NCBI GenBank assembly: GCA_964490875.1
Contig: CAZBEF010000016.1
Coordinates: forward strand, 1-12,660
DNA: 12,660 nt
Direction of reading: 5' to 3'
Origin: CAYYYG01 sp964490875
Lineage (GTDB): Bacteria > Patescibacteriota > Microgenomatia > UBA1406 > GWC2-37-13
Shown: positions 1-5,869 of the stretch, piece after piece
How the letters are laid out: each line of letters begins with the position of its first letter
How positions within the stretch are numbered: position 1 is the stretch's first letter
Position numbers and translations under genes: made by a program
The notes under the pieces: generated by a model
The model's database searches: none
Told to the model about the DNA's origin: nothing
What the model saw: the letters and a program-made list of their open reading frames with translations, nothing else

Positions 1-1239
1 TTTATTATCTTTTTTTCTTTCTTTAAAACCGATACTACTTCTTATCTAGACATCTTTCAACATATCGGCATCAGCATGATAAAGTCTATTCTTATCCTTG
101 GAATAATGTATTACATCGGAAAACTATTTGTGAAGCCGGTTTTTAACCGAGTAGCCCGCAGCTCCCGTGAGCTTTTGAATGTATTCATAATCTTATTTAT
201 TTTCTTCATAGGCATGATATCATCCCGTTTTGATGTCCCGGTGTTTATCGGCATGTTTATTGCTGGGATTCTTGTTTCACAAACGATAGAACATTATCAT
301 GTGTTTTCACAGATTCGCCCCATGCGTGATGTTTTATCCATCATATTCTTTGTTTTTATTGGATCGCAGATTCAGTTGTCGCTTATTGTTTCATCATTTC
401 CCAAACTGCTCTTATTTACGGGATTAATAATGGGTGTGAAAGCGCTTGTCATCCTCATTTTATTTTTATACTTTAAATTCAGCAGCAGATTAGCGTTTTC
501 GCTGGCGGCGCTTTTATTTCAGCTGAGCGAAACAGCATTCATCCTGCTCACCTTAGCGCTTGGCAATAATCTGATAACCCAGGAGAATTATTTGTTCACC
601 GTTTCAGCAATCCTGATAAGCCTCATCGTAACACCTCCGATTGTCAACAACAAAGATACAATATATCAATCGATCCGGTCATTTTTGAAAAAGTATCTGC
701 CATCCGTTGAACAATATATAAAATATCGAATTGACTTTCAGCAGTCCACAATCGATGTTCTTGATTTGAAGGGGCATGTGGTAATCTGCGGTTACGGCAG
801 GGTAGGGTCGTATGTTGGACGCGCTCTCATGCTGGCAAATATTCCATTTATTGCGATTGATTACAACTATCACACCGTACAGAAAGCCAAGCGGGAGGGT
901 GTTAATATCATTTATGGCGATCCTACAGATATTGATATTTTGGACTTTGCTCAGACAGAACATGCCATTGCTTTAATATCTGTCATTCCGGGAAAATATT
1001 CTCAAGAGGCGATTGCTTTAAACGCCAAAAAGTTAAATCAGAACATTCTGATTATGAGCCGGCTGCACAGCCACGACTATCTTTCCCGCTTAAAAGACTT
1101 GGGGGTCGATATCGTGGTTCTTCCTGAGTTTGAGGCATCGCTTTCTATCATTAAACGGATATTTCTTCTGAAAAATTTATCCAAAGACGATATGCTTCAC
1201 AAACTGCGGCATTTGAAAGTTGAACACGGTTTAAGTTAA
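1..1239 (+). CDS. CPA2-type (KefB/KefC-like) cation/proton antiporter with TrkA-N domain, 5' end outside window
   Basis: The reading frame is open from base 1, so the gene begins upstream and the visible 412 residues are its C-terminal part; the ATG at 76 is internal. The first ~220 visible residues are strongly hydrophobic helices and include family-like segments: a P-M-R-D-V-L-S-I-I-F-F stretch followed by F-I-G (about 106-121) and Q-L-S-E-T-A-F (172-178). A cytosolic Rossmann domain follows from about 258, with the nucleotide-binding motif GYGRVG at 264-269 and an acidic residue after the second strand, as in TrkA-N/RCK domains. Members exchange K+ or Na+ for H+ across the inner membrane, gated by nucleotide. 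There is no TrkA-C domain. The ion-binding residues of the upstream helices lie outside the window, so K+ versus Na+ cannot be told. The next gene follows after 30 nt in the same direction, suggesting an operon. Confidence 0.88.
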   Translation, partial: FIIFFSFFKTDTTSYLDIFQHIGISMIKSILILGIMYYIGKLFVKPVFNRVARSSRELLNVFIILFIFFIGMISSRFDVPVFIGMFIAGILVSQTIEHYHVFSQIRPMRDVLSIIFFVFIGSQIQLSLIVSSFPKLLLFTGLIMGVKALVILILFLYFKFSSRLAFSLAALLFQLSETAFILLTLALGNNLITQENYLFTVSAILISLIVTPPIVNNKDTIYQSIRSFLKKYLPSVEQYIKYRIDFQQSTIDVLDLKGHVVICGYGRVGSYVGRALMLANIPFIAIDYNYHTVQKAKREGVNIIYGDPTDIDILDFAQTEHAIALISVIPGKYSQEAIALNAKKLNQNILIMSRLHSHDYLSRLKDLGVDIVVLPEFEASLSIIKRIFLLKNLSKDDMLHKLRHLKVEHGLS

Positions 1240-1269
1240 ATAAAAAATAAGAGAGAAGAAAGAAGAACT

Positions 1270-2145
1270 ATGAAACATACGAAGAAAAAAGTCAGACAAA
1301 ATGATTCAATGCGGCTTTTGCCCATTGCACTTGTATTTTTTGTTTTTCTTATCTTATTTTTATTATTCCATTCAATAGGAAGCAGCCTTTTTTTTAGCAG
1401 CAAGGAACGGGTGAATATAGTAGTCTATGGCAGAAACCCGGCCATGTTCTCTATAGATCTTCAAAACGATGTCAACTACGTAGTAAATTTTTATCCGGAT
1501 ATGATGATAGATGTTCCCGGCGGTTATGCAAAATATCGTATGGGTGCACTCGGCAAATTGATTTCCCTTGAAAAAAAACCGGAACTATTCACAAAAACAT
1601 TTTCCATCGGAACTTCGACTTTTGTAGATTATTACTTTTATCCGCAGTCAGAAGAAATTTATTATGGAAGTGAAGAAGATACTCCAATTGTGTTTCCCAG
1701 TGTACAACAGATTATGCAGATGCAGTCGAATGCTTCGCTGTTTGATCGAATGTATCTGGCATATGAATTCTTTAGGGGGAATCAGAAGCAGTTTAAACAT
1801 TTAAGAAGTCTTACGCCGGATTTTTTCAGGAAAGAATACCAGGGATATTTCTATCACCGCATCTACCGGCAGGAGAAGAAAAACGTTGGTATCGTTTATA
1901 ACCGGAGTTATAAAACCGCCGAAATGATCGGAACTCTGCTTGAAGGCGTAGGCATACGGGTGAGCGATTACCAGACTGGTCAAAAGGCAGAAAAGAAATG
2001 CAATATCATTGAAGACGCAGAACAATTTTCAGACACGGCAAAAGATATGAGTGCGTATTTTCACTGCAATCTAAAAAAGGGAGACACCGATGTCTATGAT
2101 ATAATTTTTTCACTCGGTGATGTAGAAAAAGAATGGGAAATTTAA
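1270..2145 (+). CDS. Membrane-anchored LCP-like protein with LytR_C-like C-terminal domain
   Basis: 291 residues. A basic N-terminus is followed by one long hydrophobic helix (about 15-42), so the rest should lie outside the membrane. Residues ~47-125 resemble the compact LCP (LytR-CpsA-Psr) domain: a short strand RVNIVVYG, then a P-G-G-Y-x-x-Y-R-M-G-A-L stretch at about 83-94. The C-terminal part (about 203-290) has the alternating pattern of a LytR_C domain: V-G-I-V-Y-N, a helix ending L-L-E-G-V-G-I-R-V, and a final strand I-I-F-S-L-G-D. Classical LCP proteins transfer undecaprenyl-linked polymers onto peptidoglycan; the domain here is shorter than usual and I cannot confirm the full set of catalytic Arg/Asp residues. 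The start is preceded by a purine-rich stretch but no clear Shine-Dalgarno. It is probably co-transcribed with the antiporter. Domain assignment is by eye, moderate certainty. Confidence 0.6.
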   Translation: MKHTKKKVRQNDSMRLLPIALVFFVFLILFLLFHSIGSSLFFSSKERVNIVVYGRNPAMFSIDLQNDVNYVVNFYPDMMIDVPGGYAKYRMGALGKLISLEKKPELFTKTFSIGTSTFVDYYFYPQSEEIYYGSEEDTPIVFPSVQQIMQMQSNASLFDRMYLAYEFFRGNQKQFKHLRSLTPDFFRKEYQGYFYHRIYRQEKKNVGIVYNRSYKTAEMIGTLLEGVGIRVSDYQTGQKAEKKCNIIEDAEQFSDTAKDMSAYFHCNLKKGDTDVYDIIFSLGDVEKEWEI

Positions 2146-2155
2146 ATTCCTGACT

Positions 2156-2332
2156 ATGAATATTTTTTTTATAATAATCGGCATATTAATCGCATCCTTT
2201 TTGCTCGCCTTATATTCAATGAAAGATTTTCAGATTCCTTCTGAAATTCAAAAGTTAATTTCTCGCAGAAAAATCAAAGGGACTATCGTTTTTCTTAAAA
2301 ATAAGGTAAAACATTACTCTTCATCATCCTGA
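2156..2332 (+). CDS. Small single-span membrane protein, unknown function (58 aa)
   Basis: This 58-codon frame starts 10 nt after the LCP-like gene and ends in TGA at 2330-2332. Residues 2-21 form one strongly hydrophobic helix (NIFFIIIGILIASFLLALYS). A short polar segment follows (KDFQIPSEIQKL), then a basic, amphipathic region with R-R-K-I-K-G and K-N-K-V-K-H, and a run of four serines at the end. A membrane anchor with a basic cytosolic or surface tail is what a real small protein would look like, and the tight spacing fits a third operon gene. I recognise no family. The last 19 nt overlap the 3' end of the convergent TPR gene, so the serine run and the TPR protein's acidic end are encoded by opposite strands of the same bases. 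There is no obvious ribosome binding site. Confidence 0.55.
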   Translation: MNIFFIIIGILIASFLLALYSMKDFQIPSEIQKLISRRKIKGTIVFLKNKVKHYSSSS

Positions 2333-3123
2333 GTATCTTCGTCTGAATCGGAGGCCATTCCCGAAAGCAAATTGGCATCCTCTTCACGGTCGCTTATTTT
2401 TTCAGCCATGGATTCGAGTTCATCGACATCGGAATCTTCTTCGCCTTCAGCAACTTCTTCGCCGTCTTCCATCTGATCAAGATTATTCTGAATATTGGCA
2501 GGGAACGAGGTATACTGCATCACTTTTTTTCCTTTTGAAACTTCCTGGATGAAAATAACAATCTTAGTAAGCGATGCTTCCTGGATATTGGCTTTATACT
2601 CACTCTTATTTTTCAAAAAGAAAATCATCCGTTTGGAAAGATCATCGGGCAGACTACCCAGATATTCTCCCGAAGTTGTACGAACTTCTATTTTCCTTTT
2701 TTTCTGCTTGAGCTCCACTTCCTGGCCGACAGAAACGGTAGCTAAATGTTTTTTTTGTCCCAAATTTACCAGATTAACAGCTTTTGTTTTTCCGGGAACT
2801 TCCAGAAACATCGTCGGATCAATGGCGCTTCCTTCTTTACCTTTTTTATGAGATGGATGGTCTTTCATCTCCATAACAGCCAACCGCTCCAAATTCTCAA
2901 GAGCAACCTGGTTTTTCGGCCGAAGTTTGAGCGACTTATTGTAATATTTCTGTGCTTCCTGTATATCTTTAATCTGTAAATATGCAAAACCTAATCTCAA
3001 ACATGCGTCAACATTTTCTTTGTCAATTTTAAGAATCTGTTTGTTAAGATCTATAGCGGTTTCCCATTGCAGATTTATTGCAGAGTCAATGGCCTGCTGC
3101 TCTAGTATTTCAATATCATCCAT
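2314..3123 (-). CDS. TPR-repeat protein with conserved unknown domain and acidic tail
   Basis: 269 residues in three parts. Residues ~5-80 are TPR helices: the segments around 17-33 and 36-69 show the expected W/L-G-Y-A-P spacing (for example L-R-L-G-F-A-Y-L, then A-Q-K-Y-Y-N-K-S-L-K-L-R-P). Residues ~104-197 form a beta-rich domain that starts D-P-T-M-F-L-E-V-P-G-K-T-K and contains G-E-Y-L-G-S-L-P-D-D; I believe similar domains occur in other Microgenomates TPR proteins but know no function. The last ~52 residues are about half Asp/Glu and should be disordered. There is no signal peptide or membrane helix, so it is probably cytosolic, perhaps a scaffold or a partner of a basic protein or nucleic acid (inference). 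It is a single gene with its own good promoter, divergent from yebC. Confidence 0.72.
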   Translation of the reverse strand: MDDIEILEQQAIDSAINLQWETAIDLNKQILKIDKENVDACLRLGFAYLQIKDIQEAQKYYNKSLKLRPKNQVALENLERLAVMEMKDHPSHKKGKEGSAIDPTMFLEVPGKTKAVNLVNLGQKKHLATVSVGQEVELKQKKRKIEVRTTSGEYLGSLPDDLSKRMIFFLKNKSEYKANIQEASLTKIVIFIQEVSKGKKVMQYTSFPANIQNNLDQMEDGEEVAEGEEDSDVDELESMAEKISDREEDANLLSGMASDSDEDTQDDEE

Positions 3124-3168
3124 AAATTATCTTAAAAATAGCAATATAAAATTTCAAATAATAGCTAC

Positions 3169-3196
3169 AGTATATTTTATTTTTAATATATGTCAA
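3169..3196 (-). promoter_or_regulatory. Sigma-70-type promoter of the TPR gene
   Basis: On the minus strand the sequence reads TTGACA (3196-3191), a 16-nt spacer and TATACT (3174-3169). This is a perfect -35 box and a 5/6 -10 box at near-optimal spacing. The predicted start near 3162 gives a leader of roughly 40 nt before the ATG at 3123. It is the best full -35/-10 pair in the window and the only promoter here that predicts a leadered mRNA. Confidence 0.65.
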
Positions 3197-3202
3197 GTAT
3201 AA

Positions 3203-3237
3203 TAGCTTGTAGCTTATAGGAATAGGCTTATAGCTTG
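3203..3237. repeat. Short direct repeats between the divergent TPR and yebC genes
   Basis: TAGCTTG occurs at 3203-3209 and again at 3231-3237, and GCTTATAG at 3212-3219 and 3226-3233. The copies sit just upstream of the predicted yebC -35 region and beside the TPR promoter. They could bind a regulator of one or both genes, but low sequence complexity could also produce them by chance. Confidence 0.3.
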
Positions 3238-3262
3238 CTGAACGGATGTTTATCAATATTCT
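3235..3262 (+). promoter_or_regulatory. Candidate promoter for a leaderless yebC mRNA
   Basis: TTGCTG (3235-3240), a 16-nt spacer and TATTCT (3257-3262) precede the ATG at 3269 by just 6 nt, so transcription would start at or next to the start codon. The bases before the ATG (ACCTCT) are pyrimidine-rich and hold no ribosome binding site, which supports a leaderless message. A TATAAT at 3198-3203 is an alternative -10 but lacks a good -35. Confidence 0.45.
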
Positions 3263-3268
3263 ACCTCT

Positions 3269-3994
3269 ATGTCAGGACATTCAAAATGGTCGAAAGTAAA
3301 ACGGCAAAAAGGAATAACGGACATGCAAAAAGGTCGTGTGTTCGCAAAGTTGTCGAAACTCATAACGTTGTCTGTTGTGGAAGGCGGTGGAATAGGGGAT
3401 CCAGAACACAATGTCAAATTGCGGTTGATGATAGAGAAGGCCCGACAGGATAACATGCCAAAGGAGAATATAGAACGTGCCATAGAGAAAGCATCGGGTA
3501 ATAACAAAGATGCTCTTCGCGAAGTTCATTATGAAGCGTTTGCAAAAGGCGGGGCCGCGATCTTAATTATCGCAACTACAGATAACCCGAATAGAACCAC
3601 ATCCGAAATTAAGAATGTCCTAGACCGTCATGGCAGCAAACTAGGCGCCCAGGGATCTGTATCGTATTTATTTCAGCATTGTATGATTGCCGTTTTAAAT
3701 AAGTCGCAAAATACCGAAGAAAAAATTTATGAATTCGCCGAATCCATGAGTGCAATTGATATTGAAGAAGAAGGGGAGAGGTTTATAGTGTATATACCGT
3801 TTCAAAATGCGGGCAAATTAAAGAATAATTCTTCTAATGTAGTCATAGAGTCTCATGAGATTGAATATAAACCAACTACAGTAATAGAAGCATCAAAGGA
3901 GCATGAACAGTCGATTATAGATTTAATCGAAGCATTGGAAAACCTCGATGATGTTCAAAATGTGTATACGAATTGTACATTTACGACGTTATAA
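3269..3994 (+). CDS. yebC: YebC/PmpR family protein
   Basis: 241 residues, the normal length for the family. The N-terminus MSGHSKWSKVKRQK is the hallmark of the family. It is followed by the conserved run with G-R-V-F-A-K-L, the G-G-G loop, N-V-K-L-R-L and the signature N-M-P-K-E-N-I-E-R-A-I at about 62-72. Further on come the G-P/K-G-G-A-A-I-L core and the F-like strand with R-T-T-S-E-I. YebC proteins are cytosolic. Some were described as DNA-binding transcriptional regulators; recent work links the family to relief of ribosome stalling at proline-rich stretches. Which role applies here cannot be read from sequence. In many bacteria the gene sits beside ruvC, but here its downstream neighbour is a membrane protein 14 nt away. 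The start is fixed by the conserved N-terminus. Confidence 0.95.
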   Translation: MSGHSKWSKVKRQKGITDMQKGRVFAKLSKLITLSVVEGGGIGDPEHNVKLRLMIEKARQDNMPKENIERAIEKASGNNKDALREVHYEAFAKGGAAILIIATTDNPNRTTSEIKNVLDRHGSKLGAQGSVSYLFQHCMIAVLNKSQNTEEKIYEFAESMSAIDIEEEGERFIVYIPFQNAGKLKNNSSNVVIESHEIEYKPTTVIEASKEHEQSIIDLIEALENLDDVQNVYTNCTFTTL

Positions 3995-4008
3995 ATAGGG
4001 AAGCATCT

Positions 4009-4815
4009 ATGGAAAAATTTCAATTAGTAATGATTCAGACTTTTGGTCATATAGAAAAGCGAATTCGATTTGTCATCAGTACATTTGCTATGGCCGGATT
4101 AATGCTTTTATCGACATTCTTTTTTTTCGATAAAGTATGGTTATTTATACCAGTGCTTATCATTGCGGCGTATTTTTTTACATTCTTTTCCGTACTTGAG
4201 GGAATAGAGAAGATAGAATGGTTTACATTATTTCTTATGCCGGTGTTATGGACTATCGCGGCCTACTTCTTTTACTTTCTTTTCCCTGGCCGGTGGATAA
4301 CACGAATTCCCTTTATTGTGGTGTACGGTTTCTCTATGTATGCAATCCTGCTAACCTCAAATATCTTTAACGTCGGCGTAGACCGGAGTCTGCAGCTATA
4401 TCGTGCGGCCTTTTCGGTGAATTACTTCTACCAGACGCTTATCAGCTTTCTTATATTTAACGTTATTCTTTCATTCAAGCTCAACTTTGCGGTTAATGCG
4501 CTCTTAGTCTTTTTAACCATCTTCCCAATCACGATGCAGCTTATGTGGAGTATTAAGCTTAAAATTCATTCTGAGTCCTATGTAAAGCAATATGCCTTTT
4601 TAGTGAGCCTACTGATTAGTCAATTAGCTACTTTGATGTCGTTTGTACCAGTTAAGTCAACTATTTTTGCTTTACTGCTCACTGCCTGCTATTACAGTAT
4701 AAGCGGTCTCCTGTACCATTTTGCCGATCAGAAGCTATTTAAGCAGACTGTACGGGAGTATGTATTTGTAGCCGGATTTGTAGGCGCAATTGTGCTTCTT
4801 TCAATACAATGGTAA
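4009..4815 (+). CDS. Polytopic membrane protein of unknown function
   Basis: I place the start at ATG 4009, giving 268 residues. It has an AGGGA sequence about 8 nt upstream, whereas an in-frame ATG at 3973 would overlap yebC and add residues without character. The protein has roughly nine hydrophobic segments (about 20-41, 43-62, 70-92, 98-118, 133-152, 157-180, 187-207, 211-233 and 245-266). Polar loops are very short. The most distinctive part is a P-G-R-W-I-T-R-I-P motif near 93-101, and N-I-F-N-V with an R-x-x-Q-L-x-R-A-A segment after helix 4. I can assign no transporter or enzyme family and see no charged pair typical of an ion channel. It is the second gene of a yebC-led unit; a functional link with YebC is unknown. 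Confidence 0.75.
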   Translation: MEKFQLVMIQTFGHIEKRIRFVISTFAMAGLMLLSTFFFFDKVWLFIPVLIIAAYFFTFFSVLEGIEKIEWFTLFLMPVLWTIAAYFFYFLFPGRWITRIPFIVVYGFSMYAILLTSNIFNVGVDRSLQLYRAAFSVNYFYQTLISFLIFNVILSFKLNFAVNALLVFLTIFPITMQLMWSIKLKIHSESYVKQYAFLVSLLISQLATLMSFVPVKSTIFALLLTACYYSISGLLYHFADQKLFKQTVREYVFVAGFVGAIVLLSIQW

Positions 4816-4843
4816 TTCAAAACGGCAGAAATTTAAGCGTAGC

Positions 4844-4910
4844 CAGCCTTGTTTTTAGAGCCAAAAATGAGGCTGCGGGAGGTGGGGAAGAGGGGGGAGG
4901 AGATAAGAGA
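4844..4910 (+). other. Strong hairpin followed by a purine-rich tract
   Basis: CAGCCT (4844-4849) pairs with AGGCTG (4870-4875), two G-U pairs continue the stem, and TTTTT (4852-4856) pairs with AAAAA (4863-4867), leaving a 6-nt loop. The hairpin begins 28 nt after the membrane-protein stop codon. It is not a standard terminator, since no T-run follows on either strand. Instead 4877-4910 is nearly all purine, with G runs of 3, 4 and 6. This is odd in an AT-rich gap. Confidence 0.5.
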
Positions 4911-4973
4911 TCTACCAGGTATAAAATATCCTATAATATACAGACGTGAAATTTACGGACGTGAGAAATATGT

Positions 4974-4996
4974 CCTATAGTATAAAATACTATAGG
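4974..4996. repeat. Perfect 10-bp inverted repeat
   Basis: CCTATAGTAT (4974-4983) and ATACTATAGG (4987-4996) are exact reverse complements separated by AAA. Just upstream, ACAGACGTGA (4940-4949) and ACGGACGTGA (4954-4963) form an imperfect direct repeat, and a TTGACA lies at 5003-5008 without a good -10 at normal spacing. This could be a protein-binding site or a small hairpin. Nothing else supports a specific role. Confidence 0.45.
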
Positions 4997-5165
4997 GTAT
5001 AGTTGACATAGTTAATACATATACAAGCCTGCTTAAATTAGTGTAAACACAGTAGCAACCCAGGATTCATCAGATGAAAACATAAATATAGATTGTCTTT
5101 ATAATCCAAATTACGCCTCTATTCTGAAGAACAGTATGTGTGGATAACTATCAAAGAAGCCTGAT

Positions 5166-5315
5166 ATGTACCAGATATGATTTCTTACATGGAACGATAT
5201 TATGCTCCAATTAGAGCGCTGTATGAGAGAGTACAAAGAGATGTTTACCAGATATAATTTTATATACGGGTTAATATTATGCTCTAAATTAAATTAGCTG
5301 TAAATACCTCAAAGA
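5166..5315 (+). repeat. Two diverged tandem copies of a ~75-nt unit
   Basis: Copy 1 (about 5166-5240) and copy 2 (about 5241-5315) share, in the same order, ATGT-n-ACCAGATAT, an ATATTATGCTC block, a CTGTA block and a CAAAGAG block near the end. By eye roughly two thirds of positions agree. A more degenerate third copy may precede them (about 5065-5165). The period is a multiple of three and copy 1 is open in one frame, but copy 2 has stops in that frame, so a coding repeat could only be a decayed one. Confidence 0.4.
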
Positions 5316-5494
5316 GAGCACAAAGGATCTTAAAGGTACTGCAAACTTTATGCATAAGGTTAAGGATAAATGAATAATACTTATTAAGAATAAAATAGTA
5401 ATCAATTATTAATTAAGTAATATGCAGAGAATGAAAAACACACTTCTTCGAAGTAATATGTCAAAAAACGACAAAAAAGACATTTTGTTAAAAG

Positions 5495-5720
5495 TGCTAA
5501 AATTGGGCTGCCTTCATGCGGGGAATAAACTACACACAACGTCGTAAATTGTATCTTTTACGATGTTAGCCTAAGATCACGAGAGAGGAGTGTTAAAACT
5601 GAAATTTAGATTAATTCGCAATTAATCATAATTAATTGTTATTTAATCTGGTTTCGCTTCCTTATATATAAGTATTCTCCTATTCCAGACCCGTAAGCGC
5701 CGGCTGCCGTCTGGGTGTTT
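5495..5720 (+). other. Candidate structured RNA (unassigned)
   Basis: Three elements lie close together. First, TTGGGCT (5503-5509) can pair with AGCCTAA (5568-5574), enclosing an 11-bp hairpin with one G-U pair (5538-5548 with 5557-5567). Second, AT-rich arms at 5608-5649 can form two mutually exclusive folds. Third, CCAGAC (5685-5690) pairs with GTCTGG (5709-5714) around a GC-rich loop. An extended -10 element (TGC at 5495-5497 plus TAAAAT 5498-5503) would start a transcript near 5510; such a transcript would lack the 5' side of the outer stem, so promoter and outer stem are alternatives. No known RNA family was recognised, and random AT-rich DNA can also fold. Confidence 0.3.
5608..5649 (+). 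repeat. Overlapping AT-rich inverted repeats with alternative folds
   Basis: GATTAATT (5609-5616) pairs perfectly with AATTAATC (5620-5627). Alternatively AATTAAT (5620-5626) pairs with ATTAATT (5631-5637), inside an outer stem of AGATTAA (5608-5614) with TTAATCT (5643-5649). The two folds cannot coexist. This resembles a switch or attenuator in form, but no partner sequence or terminator was found. Confidence 0.4.
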
Positions 5721-5798
5721 CAAAGTGTGTCGTATTGTCAGAACAATCTAAACCTATCATATCTACCCTGCTCTTTTTTTAAGCTTTGGAGAAGAGGT

Positions 5799-5831
5799 GC
5801 CTATTTATACCCTATCTTACTGTTAATAGGC
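5799..5831. promoter_or_regulatory. Inverted repeat upstream of the deacetylase promoter (possible operator)
   Basis: GCCTATT (5799-5805) and AATAGGC (5825-5831) are exact reverse complements separated by 19 nt. The right half abuts the -35 position of the deacetylase promoter. Spaced half-sites of this type suit a dimeric regulator, which would make the deacetylase a controlled gene (inference). Confidence 0.35.
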
Positions 5832-5851
5832 TCTGAATTTGCTTAGCGAAC

Positions 5852-5860
5852 TGCTATAAT
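5852..5860 (+). promoter_or_regulatory. Extended -10 promoter of the deacetylase; leaderless mRNA predicted
   Basis: TGC followed by TATAAT (5855-5860) is a consensus extended -10 element, which needs little or no -35. The ATG at 5870 is only 9 nt further, so the transcript should begin about 3 nt before the start codon, with no room for a ribosome binding site. Confidence 0.6.
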
Positions 5861-5869
5861 ATTGACCGT

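Larger units (their letters stand above)
4816..5869. other. Long gene-poor intergenic region (about 1.05 kb)
   Basis: No convincing gene lies here on either strand, while nearly all other gaps in the window are under 250 nt. It is AT-rich with two islands of higher GC near 4844-4910 and 5685-5715. It contains hairpins (4844-4875, 4974-4996, 5503-5574, 5609-5649, 5685-5714), a purine tract (4877-4910), degenerate direct repeats of ~75 nt (5166-5315) and the deacetylase promoter at its right end. No tRNA, RNase P RNA, SRP RNA or tmRNA signature was found. It may hold an unrecognised RNA, decayed genes, or both. Confidence 0.7.

Noticed and set aside
5003..5025. TTGACA followed by TATACA as a promoter
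   Set aside because: The spacing is only 11 nt and no gene or clear transcript follows.
5422..5547. Short plus-strand frame of 41 codons overlapping the hairpin at 5538-5567
   Set aside because: Lysine/asparagine-rich composition is expected by chance in AT-rich DNA, it lacks a ribosome binding site, and nothing follows it that it could lead into.
4816..5869. tmRNA, RNase P RNA or SRP RNA in the long gap
   Set aside because: The conserved signatures of each (tRNA-like ends, GAGGAAAGTCC, GGAAGGAAGC) are missing on both strands.
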